Below are positions 8,839-15,804 of a stretch of 25,477 nt of DNA, piece by piece (positions within the stretch are counted from its first letter, which is position 1; each line of letters begins with the position of its first letter). Source of the DNA: Pseudomonadota bacterium (GTDB lineage: Bacteria; Pseudomonadota; Alphaproteobacteria; Sphingomonadales; Sphingomonadaceae); assembly GCA_023417515.1 (NCBI GenBank), contig JAEZFL010000089.1, positions 1-25,477 of the forward strand. The letters are read 5' to 3'. Position numbers and translations under genes: made by a program. Below the pieces are notes generated by a model. That model was not told the origin of the DNA, made no database searches, and saw nothing but the letters and a program-made list of their open reading frames with translations.

Positions 8839-9330
8839 ATGATCATCCTTGGCCTCGATCCTGGGCTGGGCTGCACGGGCTGGGGCGTGATCCAGGCCGA
8901 GGGCAACCGGCTGTCCCACGTCGCCAACGGGCAGGTGCGCACCGACGCTCGGGCGCCCCTGCCGGAGCGGCTGGCGAAATTGCATGGGGCGCTCGGCGCG
9001 GTCGTGGCGGAATATCGGCCGGGCGGCGCCGCCGTCGAGGAAGTGTTCGTCAACGACAATCCGCAATCGACCCTGAAGCTGGGACAGGCGCGCGGAGTCG
9101 TGCTGCTCGCGGCGGCGCAGGCGGGGGTCGATGTCGGCGAATATGCGCCGCGGCTGGTCAAGAAGGCGCTGGTCGGCACGGGCGCGGCCGACAAGAACCA
9201 GGTTCACGCGATGGTTCAGCGGCTGCTGCCCGGGGCGCAGATCGCCGGCGCGGACGCATCGGATGCGCTCGCGGTGGCGATCACCCATGCCCATCACCTG
9301 GCCAGCGCTCGGCGCGGGGTGGCGGCATGA
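8839..9330 (+). CDS. ruvC: Holliday-junction endonuclease RuvC
   Basis: RuvC cuts four-way DNA junctions as a dimer, guided by RuvAB. The 163-residue protein begins MIILGLDPGLGCTGWG and keeps the four acidic metal ligands: Asp7, Glu67 (in AAVEEVF), Asp139 and Asp142 (GADASDALAVAITH). VNDNPQSTLKLGQARG (71-86) is the typical DNA-binding block. The ATG at 8839 is fixed by this N-terminus, but no Shine-Dalgarno is present because a repeat hairpin ends just upstream. The stop overlaps ruvA as ATGA, so ruvC and ruvA form one translationally coupled unit. ruvB, which usually follows, is 3 kb away beyond an inverted operon. Confidence 0.98.
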   Translation: MIILGLDPGLGCTGWGVIQAEGNRLSHVANGQVRTDARAPLPERLAKLHGALGAVVAEYRPGGAAVEEVFVNDNPQSTLKLGQARGVVLLAAAQAGVDVGEYAPRLVKKALVGTGAADKNQVHAMVQRLLPGAQIAGADASDALAVAITHAHHLASARRGVAA

Positions 9331-9926
9331 TCGCCAAATTGCGCGGGCAGCTCGACAGCTTCTCGGCGGATCACGCGGTGATCGACGTGAACGGCGTCGG
9401 CTATCTGGTGTTCGCGTCGAGCCGGACGCTGTCGAGCCTCGGAGCGATCGGCGAGGAGGTGGTGCTCCACACCGAGATGCTGGTCGCTCAGGACATGATC
9501 CGGCTGGTCGGCTTTGCGAGCGCGGCGGAGCGCGACTGGTTCGGGCTTTTGACGAGCGTCCAGGGCGTCGGCAGCCGCGTCGCCCTCGCCATCCTCTCGG
9601 CGCTTTCGGCGGACGAGCTGCACAGCGCGATCGCCGCCGGCGACCACCGCATGATCGCCCGAGCCAATGGCGTCGGCCCCAAGCTCGCCCAGCGCATCGC
9701 CAACGAATTGAAGGACAAGGCGGGCGGCGTGGCGCTCGGCCCGGGCGGTGGCGGGGTCGCCCCGGCGCGCGGCGGCTTTGCTGCGGACGCGGTCTCGGCT
9801 TTGCTCAACCTCGGTTTCCGGCCGGCGGAGGCCTCGGAGGCGGTGGCCAAGGCTGAGACTGAGATCGGGCCGGAAGCGAGTCTCGACGCGCTGGTACGGG
9901 GCGCGCTGAAGAAAGCCGCCAAGTAG
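9327..9926 (+). CDS. ruvA: Holliday-junction branch-migration protein RuvA
   Basis: RuvA forms the tetramer that binds the open Holliday junction and loads RuvB motors. The 199-residue product starts MIAKLRGQLDSFSADHAVIDVNG-like (OB-fold domain I, residues 1-65). It has two helix-hairpin-helix motifs (LLTSVQGVGSRVALAIL near 73-89 and ANGVGPKLAQRIANELKDK near 111-129). After a Gly/Ala-rich linker (about 131-148) comes the domain III three-helix bundle that contacts RuvB (DAVSALLNLGFRPAEASEAV). It overlaps ruvC by 4 bases and ends 8 bases before an inverted repeat shared with the convergent methyltransferase gene. Confidence 0.98.
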   Translation: MIAKLRGQLDSFSADHAVIDVNGVGYLVFASSRTLSSLGAIGEEVVLHTEMLVAQDMIRLVGFASAAERDWFGLLTSVQGVGSRVALAILSALSADELHSAIAAGDHRMIARANGVGPKLAQRIANELKDKAGGVALGPGGGGVAPARGGFAADAVSALLNLGFRPAEASEAVAKAETEIGPEASLDALVRGALKKAAK

Positions 9927-9933
9927 GCTTGCC

Positions 9934-10016
9934 CGTCATGCTGAACTTGTTTCAGCATCCATCCTCGAGCTGCCGCGCGGGCGGAGAAATGGACCCTGAA
10001 ACAAGTTCAGGGTGAC
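9934..10016. repeat. Interspersed inverted repeat (CTGAACTTGTTTCAG family) at a convergent junction
   Basis: CGTCATGCTGAACTTGTTTC (from 9934) is answered by GAAACAAGTTCAGGGTGACG (ending 10016), each arm also containing a self-pairing CTGAA...TTCAG core. It fills the 102-base gap between the convergent ruvA and methyltransferase genes and is a natural two-way terminator candidate, though it lacks a T-run. Confidence 0.85.
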
Positions 10017-10028
10017 GATTCTTACTGG

Positions 10029-10976
10029 CTAGGCCGCCTTCTCCACGACCGCGCCGATGGCGGCGATTCGGTCGACGTCGGCATAGGCGGGTTTTTCCAG
10101 CTCCTCGCCGAAGATGTCGGGGTCGAGCTCGCGCCAGGCGAGGGTGCAGCCGAGGGCGGGGAGGTCGCGCTCGAGGGCTTCGCGGAGCTCGTCGCGGCCG
10201 TCGACGATGGCGCTTCCGGTGTAGAGGAGGATCCGGCCGCCGGGGGCGAGCTTGCGGGCGGCCGCCAGGGTCCAGTCGCGCGACAGCTCGGCGCCGTGCA
10301 TTCCGCCGCCGCGGCGGTACGCCGGCGCGTCCTCCTCGAAGATGAAGGGCGGGTTGGAGATGGCGAGGTCGAAGCCGGGCGAGACCGCCTCGACGCCGTC
10401 GCTTTCGATCGTGGCCGCCTCGATTCCGGCGAAGGCGGCGTTGACCCGGGCATGGCTGAGCGCGGTGGTGTTGATGTCCGCGAGCTCGATGCGGGCGTTC
10501 GGCACGGCTTCGGCCGCGACGATCCCGCCGACGCCGGCGCCGGTGCCGATGTCGACCAGGCGGGCGACATTGCCGCGGCGGGTCAGCTCGGCGACGATGA
10601 AGTCGGCGAAGCGGGTGGAATCGGGGCCGAGGAAGACGCTCTCGTCGCTCTCGGTCGGGAAGGCCGAATGGATGAACAGGCGGCCGCGGATTTGCGAGAC
10701 GCGCACTTTCGCTTTCCAGCCCGACGGCGTCTCCTGCAGCAGGCGGCCGTCGCGAAGCAGAGTGAACAGGTCCGGGCCGACCACATCCTCGGCGAACGGC
10801 AGGCTCCAGCCGAACACGCCGCGCAGGTCCCTCGCCTCGCGCATCGTCTCGCGGGCGACGACCCGGCGGTGGCTTTCCGGCGTGATGGTGACGAAGTCGT
10901 AGCCGCGCGCGTCGAGCGCCTCGAGCAGGCGGAGATGCGCGGCCTCGTCCTGGGTCAGCTCGTCGCGCCCGGCCAT
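10029..10976 (-). CDS. Class I SAM-dependent methyltransferase with NPPF motif (third gene of HDO operon)
   Basis: The 315-residue protein has an N-terminal domain (about 1-115) with no recognised motif, joined to a Rossmann methyltransferase domain. SAM motif I is VDIGTGAGVGG (141-151), the acidic ribose-binding residue is in ELADINTTAL, and motif IV is ISNPPFIFEE (206-215). NPPF/NPPY methyltransferases usually methylate a planar nitrogen (adenine N6, guanine N2, glutamine amide), so an amide or guanidino nitrogen is a reasonable guess. It lacks the overall layout of PrmC and I do not name it. The ATG at 10976 starts 2 bases after the amidinohydrolase stop, so it is surely co-translated with that gene. 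It may modify the operon's product or be an RNA/protein methylase carried along. Confidence 0.88.
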   Translation of the reverse strand: MAGRDELTQDEAAHLRLLEALDARGYDFVTITPESHRRVVARETMREARDLRGVFGWSLPFAEDVVGPDLFTLLRDGRLLQETPSGWKAKVRVSQIRGRLFIHSAFPTESDESVFLGPDSTRFADFIVAELTRRGNVARLVDIGTGAGVGGIVAAEAVPNARIELADINTTALSHARVNAAFAGIEAATIESDGVEAVSPGFDLAISNPPFIFEEDAPAYRRGGGMHGAELSRDWTLAAARKLAPGGRILLYTGSAIVDGRDELREALERDLPALGCTLAWRELDPDIFGEELEKPAYADVDRIAAIGAVVEKAA

Positions 10977-10978
10977 CC

Positions 10979-11923
10979 TCAGCCGGCGGCGCGGCGCAGC
11001 GGCATGGTCAGGCAGTGGACCCCGCCGCCGCACATGGTGAACTCGCTGAGGTCGACCGCGATCGAGCGGTAGCCGCGCGACGCAAGCTCGACATCCACGC
11101 GAGAGCAGGTGCCCGAGGTGACGACTCGCTTGTCGCCGAGCGACAGCAGGTTGCAGCCAAGCCGCCGCGCTTCCTTGTAGGCGATCGGCAGGAGCTCGAT
11201 CCCCATATCCTCGATCCGCTCCATGAAGCGCTCGTCGAGAACGTCGGTGCAGGCGATGGCGAGATCGCGGTCGACCATGCAGAAGACGGTGTCGAGGTGG
11301 AGGAAGTGCGGGTCGAGGTGATAGCGGATCACCTCCCAGCCGTGGCGCTTGTAGATGGCCGCGAGCTGCTCGGCGCCCATCGCGTTGGTGCGCTCGCCCG
11401 AGACGCCGATGGCGAGGACGCCGGGGCGGATCATCGCGACGTCGCCGCCCTCGACCCGGCCCTGCTCGATTCGGCCGAGGATCGGAACGCCCGCGTCCCT
11501 CGCGGCGACCATGACGGCCGGAACCTCGCAGCGGCGATGAGGCGCGCCCGGCGACAGGCCGAGCAGGCCCCAGGGGGTCATCAGGCTGGTGTCGCGGGTG
11601 AAGGCGAGGTCGGGGAGGGCGGCGTCGGCCGGGACCAGGCGAACGTCGACCCCTTCCGCCTGAAGCGCGGCGACGAGACCGGAATGCTGTCGGGCGGCGC
11701 GGTCCCGGCAGGGCTCGCGGCCCTCGCGAAGGGTCTCGTTGCTGACCGAATTGCACGGGACCAGGGCGAGGTGGCCGGGATCGGCGAGAAGCACCTGATC
11801 GAGGCGTCCATATTCGCTGTCGACCTGGCCGCCGACACGCGCCTTCGGCCGCGGCGCGGGGGCGCGCTCGACAAGAGAATGAGCAAGCCCCGTCGCCGGG
11901 GCCTGTGCGGATTCAAGGTACAT
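10979..11923 (-). CDS. Guanidine-modifying amidinohydrolase (dimethylargininase/arginine deiminase superfamily)
   Basis: The 314-residue protein has the five-bladed guanidine-modifying-enzyme fold signature. Likely catalytic residues are Asp111 (FTRDTSL), Glu158 (VEGGDV), His209 (HFLHLDTVF) and the nucleophile Cys304 (GGGVHCLTMP). Family members hydrolyse arginine or methylarginines to citrulline, or transfer the amidino group through a cysteine-amidino intermediate. The arrangement resembles the DDAH/citrulline-type hydrolases more than the longer classical arginine deiminase, and no ADI-pathway genes are nearby. It has no signal peptide. The ATG at 11923 starts 6 bases after the HDO stop codon. 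Context with an HDO and a methyltransferase suggests a pathway on arginine, N-modified arginine or another guanidine. Family is secure; substrate is unknown. Confidence 0.88.
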   Translation of the reverse strand: MYLESAQAPATGLAHSLVERAPAPRPKARVGGQVDSEYGRLDQVLLADPGHLALVPCNSVSNETLREGREPCRDRAARQHSGLVAALQAEGVDVRLVPADAALPDLAFTRDTSLMTPWGLLGLSPGAPHRRCEVPAVMVAARDAGVPILGRIEQGRVEGGDVAMIRPGVLAIGVSGERTNAMGAEQLAAIYKRHGWEVIRYHLDPHFLHLDTVFCMVDRDLAIACTDVLDERFMERIEDMGIELLPIAYKEARRLGCNLLSLGDKRVVTSGTCSRVDVELASRGYRSIAVDLSEFTMCGGGVHCLTMPLRRAAG

Positions 11924-11929
11924 GGACTG

Positions 11930-12826
11930 TTACCCCCACATCACTTGACGATAGCGTTCGAAACAGCGCGCGCCGGCCTGAAGCCGGATCAGGGCGCCCT
12001 CGGCGATCGCGGTCGCGCACAGCGGCTCCTCGGCGACGAGCGGGCGCAGGACCTTCTCGTTCCAGTCCTCGCTGTGGCGGACGTCGAGAACCGCGTGGAG
12101 CTCGAAATAGCGGCGCGCCTTGCCGTCGAAGCCGAGGCGCTTGAGGCCGTCGGCGACGGCTCGGCTCCGCCCCGGCGCGGTCAGCTCGATCGCGCCGAGG
12201 GCGCCGATCGAGTGAAAGGCGTAGCGGCGGTTGGTCGCCATCGCGGTCATGGCATTGGCGAGCGCGAGGCTCTCCCACACCGTGTCGTCGATCTCGGCCT
12301 TGAGGCCCAGTTCCTTGATCAGGGCGTCGAGCATCGGGCCGTGCATGCCCTTGGGATTGCCGCGGCCCATCTCGTCCCAATAATTGTTGGCGAGCTCCAT
12401 CTTGGCGGCGGGCGGCACCTTGACCTGGGTCATCGCGGTGAGGTCGTCGAACCCGGCCTCGCCTGCGGCCTCCTGGCCGAGATAATATTTGAACTCGTCG
12501 ACGCCCGCCTCGCGCGCGAGCCAGGGGAAGAGCGGATCGCCCTGGCCGGGGCCGGTGACCTGGAGGTCCTCGAACCAGGACAGGAAGCCCTCGACATCGG
12601 TCGGCGCCCGGGCGGCGCGCGCCGAGACCTCGGCACGAAGCTCCTCGAGGAACGCGCCCTCGAGCCGCTGCATGCGATGGTCCTCGTCCATCTGCGACTG
12701 CCAGTCGTCGGACGGGAAGCCGGGTGCGAGACGCCGCCGATTCCACTTGGCGAGGCCCCGTTGAAAGCCGTCGTTGAGGAATTGGGAGGAGCGCTTCTGC
12801 TCCTCCCATCTGAAGATGCTCGCCAT
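11930..12826 (-). CDS. Heme-oxygenase-like diiron oxidase/oxygenase (HDO; iron-containing redox enzyme family)
   Basis: The 298-residue protein is recognised as an HDO by its ligand pattern. Glu152 (YWDEMG) and His162 (GMHG) are 10 residues apart. Glu214 (GAIELT) is followed 30 residues later by the cluster ELHAVLDVRH giving His244, Asp248 and His251. Glu119 (YYLGQE) is a candidate for the extra Glu. Characterised HDOs use such a site to bind two irons and O2, for example N-oxygenation of arginine-derived substrates (SznF, RohS) or oxidative C-C cleavage (UndA, BesC). They are not true heme oxygenases. The ATG at 12826 follows AGGA, and residues upstream of it are not conserved-looking. It is the first gene of a tight three-gene operon and divergent from ruvB. 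The substrate is unknown. Confidence 0.87.
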   Translation of the reverse strand: MASIFRWEEQKRSSQFLNDGFQRGLAKWNRRRLAPGFPSDDWQSQMDEDHRMQRLEGAFLEELRAEVSARAARAPTDVEGFLSWFEDLQVTGPGQGDPLFPWLAREAGVDEFKYYLGQEAAGEAGFDDLTAMTQVKVPPAAKMELANNYWDEMGRGNPKGMHGPMLDALIKELGLKAEIDDTVWESLALANAMTAMATNRRYAFHSIGALGAIELTAPGRSRAVADGLKRLGFDGKARRYFELHAVLDVRHSEDWNEKVLRPLVAEEPLCATAIAEGALIRLQAGARCFERYRQVMWG

Positions 12827-12948
12827 GTAAGGTCCTGTGTTTAGGTCTTGTTCAGGAGAACGGCGGGGGCGGCGGATTCGTTCCCGTAACGTTGCTTGAT
12901 ACGGATCAAAGGGTTCGACAGGGGCGGGCGCTGCGCTATGCGGGAGCG
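12827..12948. promoter_or_regulatory. Divergent promoter region, HDO operon / ruvB
   Basis: This 122-base spacer must drive the HDO operon leftward and ruvB rightward. It contains GTTC-AGGA-GAAC (12850-12861), a short perfect dyad, and GTTC-N7-GTTG at 12880-12894, one base away from the alphaproteobacterial LexA box (GTTC-N7-GTTC). No clear -35/-10 pair is seen. Confidence 0.45.
12880..12894 (+). promoter_or_regulatory. Possible LexA (SOS) box upstream of ruvB
   Basis: GTTC at 12880-12883, a 7-base spacer, then GTTG at 12891-12894. The alphaproteobacterial LexA consensus is GTTC-N7-GTTC, so one base differs. Its position 55 bases before ruvB, a classical SOS gene, favours it, but a half-matched 8-base pattern can occur by chance. 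Confidence 0.3.
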
Positions 12949-13971
12949 GTGACCGACGAGCGCCTGACCACCCCGAACCGCCGGCCCGAGGACGTGGACG
13001 CGGCATTGCGCCCCAAGTGCCTGGACGAGTTCGTCGGGCAGCAGGCGGCGCGCGATAATCTGCGCGTGTTCATCGACGCGGCGCGGCGGCGCGGCGACGC
13101 GCTCGACCATGTGCTGTTCTTCGGGCCGCCGGGGCTCGGCAAGACGACGCTTGCGCAGATCATCGCGCGCGAGCTCGGGGTCGGCTTCCGGGCGACGTCG
13201 GGGCCGGTGATCGCCAAGTCGGGCGACCTTGCCGCCCTGCTCACCAATCTCGAGGACGGCGACGTCCTGTTCATCGACGAGATCCACCGCCTCGCTCCGG
13301 CCGTAGAGGAAATCCTCTACCCGGCGATGGAGGATAGGGTCCTCGACCTGATGATCGGCGAGGGACCGTCGGCGCGGTCGGTGCGGATCGACCTGCCGCG
13401 CTTCACGTTGGTCGGGGCGACGACCCGGCAGGGGCTTCTGACGACGCCGCTCAGGGACCGGTTCGGGATTCCGGTGCGGCTCAATTTCTACTCGGTCGAC
13501 GAGCTGGAGCAGGTGGTTCGCCGGGCGGCGCGGCTGCTCGGGCTGGAGATCACCGAGGACGGAGCGCGCGAGGTGGCTCGGCGTTCGCGGGGAACGCCGC
13601 GGATCGCCGGGCGGCTGCTTCGGCGGGTGCGCGACTTCGCCGAGAGCGCGGGGGCGCCGGCGGTGGATGCCAAGGTCGCCGACGCGTCGCTGACCCGGAT
13701 GGAAGTGGACGGGCTCGGCCTCGACGCGATGGACCGGCGTTATTTGATGATGATCGCCGACATCTATCGCGGCGGTCCGGTCGGGGTGGAAACGCTTGCT
13801 GCGGGTTTGAGCGAGCCGCGGGACACGATCGAGGAGGTGATCGAGCCTTATCTCATCCAGCTCGGCCTGATCGCGCGGACGGCGCGCGGGCGCTGCCTCA
13901 ACGGGCCGGGTTGGAAGCATCTCGGCCTGCCGCAGCCGAATAACGGCCAGGCGGGGTTGTTCGAGAGCTGA
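12949..13971 (+). CDS. ruvB: Holliday-junction helicase motor RuvB
   Basis: RuvB is the AAA+ hexameric motor that pumps DNA through the RuvA-bound junction. The 340-residue protein has Walker A GPPGLGKTTLA (from residue 59), Walker B DVLFIDEIHRL, sensor 1 LVGATTRQGLLTTPLRDRFG with the arginine finger, and the C-terminal winged helix ending in TARGRCLNGPGWKHLG. The GTG at 12949 gives the family-standard N-terminus VTDERLTTPNRRPEDVDAAL; a TTG at 12892 would add 19 unconserved residues. GGGAG lies very close upstream. The gene is on the same strand as ruvCA but separated from it by the inverted HDO operon, so it must have its own promoter. Confidence 0.97.
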   Translation: MTDERLTTPNRRPEDVDAALRPKCLDEFVGQQAARDNLRVFIDAARRRGDALDHVLFFGPPGLGKTTLAQIIARELGVGFRATSGPVIAKSGDLAALLTNLEDGDVLFIDEIHRLAPAVEEILYPAMEDRVLDLMIGEGPSARSVRIDLPRFTLVGATTRQGLLTTPLRDRFGIPVRLNFYSVDELEQVVRRAARLLGLEITEDGAREVARRSRGTPRIAGRLLRRVRDFAESAGAPAVDAKVADASLTRMEVDGLGLDAMDRRYLMMIADIYRGGPVGVETLAAGLSEPRDTIEEVIEPYLIQLGLIARTARGRCLNGPGWKHLGLPQPNNGQAGLFES

Positions 13972-13983
13972 CTTTCCCCGTTC

Positions 13984-14065
13984 ACCCCGGACTTGATCCG
14001 GGGCCCGCCTTGTCCTGACGGCACGTCTGGAAGAAGATGGATGCCGGATCAGGTCCGGCATGACG
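13984..14065. repeat. Paired hairpin repeat (CCCCGGACTTGATCCGGGG family) after ruvB
   Basis: Two hairpins of related sequence lie in inverted orientation: CCCCGGA-CTTGA-TCCGGGG at 13985-14003 and TGCCGGA-TCAGG-TCCGGCA at 14042-14060. The outer flanks TTCACC and ATGACG complete the element. It lies 12 bases after the ruvB stop and may end or stabilise that transcript. Confidence 0.85.
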
Positions 14066-14086
14066 ATGGAGGCGTGGAGAGCTGAG

Positions 14087-15265
14087 ATGAGGACGCTTCT
14101 GCTGGCATTTGCGGCGCTTGCTTCGGTCCCTGCGGTCGCCTCCGCCCAGCCCGCGGCGACGCCGGCGCCGGATTATGCGTCGGATTCGGCCTGGCTGTGC
14201 CTGCCGGGCCGTGCCGGGGACCTGTGCGGCGCGCCGTTGCCGACGACCGCGCTCAACGCCAACGGCTTCGGCTCGGTCGGGCGGAGCAGCCCCGCGGCGG
14301 ACTCGCCGGTCGACTGCTTCTACGTCTATCCCACGATTTCGCGCGATCCCGGCTTCAACAGCGACATGGAACCGGTGGAGGAACGCGGCGCGGCAACCGC
14401 CCAGTTCGCGCGCTTCCATGAAGTGTGCCGGACTTTCGCGCCGGTCTACCGCCAGGTGACCCTGACCGCGCTGGTCCCGGCGATGCTGGGTCAGGACATC
14501 GGCGCCAATTTCGACGTGGCTTACAACGACGTTCGCGATGCCTTCCGCAACTATATCGCCACCCGCAGCGCGGGGCGGCCGTTCGTTCTGGTCGGGCACA
14601 GCCAGGGATCGATCCACCTCCAGCGGCTGATCCGCGAGGAGATCGAGGGCAAGCCGCTCGCACGGCGCCTCGTCTCGGCGATCATTCCCGGCTTCAACAC
14701 GATCGTTCCGGAAGGGGGCGACGTCGGCGGCACGTTCCAGTCGACGCCGCTGTGCCGCCGCTGGGGCCAGACCGGCTGCGTCGTCAGCTGGGTGTCGTTC
14801 CGCGCCGACAGCCCGCCGCCGGCTCAGGCCATGTTCGGCCGCGCCGACTTCAACAGCTTCGGGCCGCCGGCGCCGGCCGGAATGACGGTCGCCTGCACCA
14901 ATCCCGCGACTTTGGCGCGCGGACCGGCGCCGCTGGATTCCTATTTCCCTGCCGCCGTAGCGGTGCCGCAGGGGGCGGAGCCGGTGACCTGGTCGAGCGC
15001 GGGCACGCCGCCGACGCCGTGGCTTCGCGCCGAGGGGCTGGTCAGCGGCGAATGCGTCAACGACGGCCCGCTCGGCTACCTGGCGATCCGGGTGAATGCC
15101 GATCCGGCCGACGCCCGCACCGACCGCATCCCCGGCGACGTCTATCTGCTCGGCAGCATCGCGCGGGGCTGGGGCCTCCACATCATCGACATGTCCGTCG
15201 CCCAGGGCGACCTCATCCGGCTGGTGCGCGACCAGAGCGCGGCATTTGCGCGCGCAAATCCTTAA
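14087..15265 (+). CDS. Secreted DUF3089 alpha/beta-hydrolase (lipase/esterase-like)
   Basis: The 392-residue protein has a signal peptide (MRTLLLAFAALASVPAVASA, cleaved before QPAA) and the DUF3089 layout: WLCLPGRAGDLC (36-47), DCFYVYPTISRDPG (76-89), and the nucleophile elbow VGHSQGS (169-175, Ser172). The C-terminal part carries GLHIIDMSVAQGDL with a likely catalytic His. Several cysteines fit an oxidising envelope compartment. DUF3089 proteins are predicted serine hydrolases with poorly known substrates; ester or lipid hydrolysis is the likely chemistry. The ATG at 14087 was chosen for its signal peptide and GGAG spacing; an earlier in-frame ATG would put a repeat-derived leader before it. 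It sits between ruvB and ybgC, where I would expect no gene in a compact ruv-tol block. Confidence 0.88.
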   Translation: MRTLLLAFAALASVPAVASAQPAATPAPDYASDSAWLCLPGRAGDLCGAPLPTTALNANGFGSVGRSSPAADSPVDCFYVYPTISRDPGFNSDMEPVEERGAATAQFARFHEVCRTFAPVYRQVTLTALVPAMLGQDIGANFDVAYNDVRDAFRNYIATRSAGRPFVLVGHSQGSIHLQRLIREEIEGKPLARRLVSAIIPGFNTIVPEGGDVGGTFQSTPLCRRWGQTGCVVSWVSFRADSPPPAQAMFGRADFNSFGPPAPAGMTVACTNPATLARGPAPLDSYFPAAVAVPQGAEPVTWSSAGTPPTPWLRAEGLVSGECVNDGPLGYLAIRVNADPADARTDRIPGDVYLLGSIARGWGLHIIDMSVAQGDLIRLVRDQSAAFARANP

Positions 15266-15339
15266 CGTCACCGCGAAAAGTCGTCATTTCACCGGCTTGA
15301 GGGCTTGCCCCGCCGCGCCCGCCTTCTAGAGCCGGGACG

Positions 15340-15804
15340 GTGAGCGGGACCGATATCGACATACCCTATCGCGGCGCGTTCGACGGCCGCAGCCATCGCT
15401 TCGCGCTGCGCGTCTATTTCGAGGACACCGACGCGGCGGGGATCGTCTATTACGCCAATTATCTGCGCTTCATGGAGCGGGCGCGGTCCGACATGCTTCG
15501 CGCGATCGGGATCGACCAGCGCGCCGTCATGGACGCCGGCGAAGGCGTCTATGTCGTCGCCGAGGCCAACATCAAATATCGCGCCCCGGCCAGGCTCGAC
15601 GACGACCTGGTCGTGGTCACCGCGCTCGAGGCGGTTCGCGCCGCCTCCGTCACCATTCATCAACGAGTCATGCGGGGCGGGGAATTGCTTGCCGATGCGA
15701 CAATTGTCGCGGCCTTCCTGTCCCCGGACGGACGGCCGAAGCGGCAGCCGCGGGCATGGCTCGACCTGTTCAGGCCATTAGCCCCGAAGGAAGGAAAAGC
15801 GTGA
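15340..15804 (+). CDS. ybgC: Tol-Pal-associated acyl-CoA thioesterase YbgC
   Basis: YbgC is a hot-dog-fold acyl-CoA thioesterase usually encoded first in tol-pal operons and thought to act in phospholipid metabolism near the Tol complex. The 154-residue protein has the 4-hydroxybenzoyl-CoA-thioesterase signature YFEDTDAAGIVYYANYLRFM (26-45) with catalytic Asp31. The start is a GTG at 15340 with only a weak GGGAC upstream; about 20 residues precede the hot-dog domain, slightly longer than E. coli YbgC. Its TGA overlaps the GTG of tolQ as GTGA, which fixes both genes in one operon. The 74-base spacer before it (15266-15339) is probably where the tol-pal promoter lies. Confidence 0.95.
   Translation: MSGTDIDIPYRGAFDGRSHRFALRVYFEDTDAAGIVYYANYLRFMERARSDMLRAIGIDQRAVMDAGEGVYVVAEANIKYRAPARLDDDLVVVTALEAVRAASVTIHQRVMRGGELLADATIVAAFLSPDGRPKRQPRAWLDLFRPLAPKEGKA

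Noticed and set aside
10029..10976. Assigning the methyltransferase as PrmC/HemK or a DNA adenine methylase
   Set aside because: NPPF alone is shared by many families. The N-terminal domain is not that of PrmC and there is no target-recognition domain or restriction partner.
10979..11923. Classical arginine deiminase pathway (arcA)
   Set aside because: The protein is about 100 residues shorter than ArcA and no arcB, arcC or arcD gene is nearby. Its motifs fit the DDAH-like branch better.
11930..12826. Naming the HDO gene a heme oxygenase
   Set aside because: The fold is shared, but the Glu/His/Asp ligand set matches diiron HDOs rather than a heme-degrading enzyme.
11015..12844. Plus-strand open frame of about 600 codons across the HDO and amidinohydrolase genes
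   Set aside because: It is the complement of two genes with clear catalytic motifs and has no RBS or recognisable domain.
12841..14061. Minus-strand open frame of about 400 codons opposite ruvB
   Set aside because: ruvB is unambiguous. The antisense product is Arg/Pro-rich shadow sequence starting inside a repeat.
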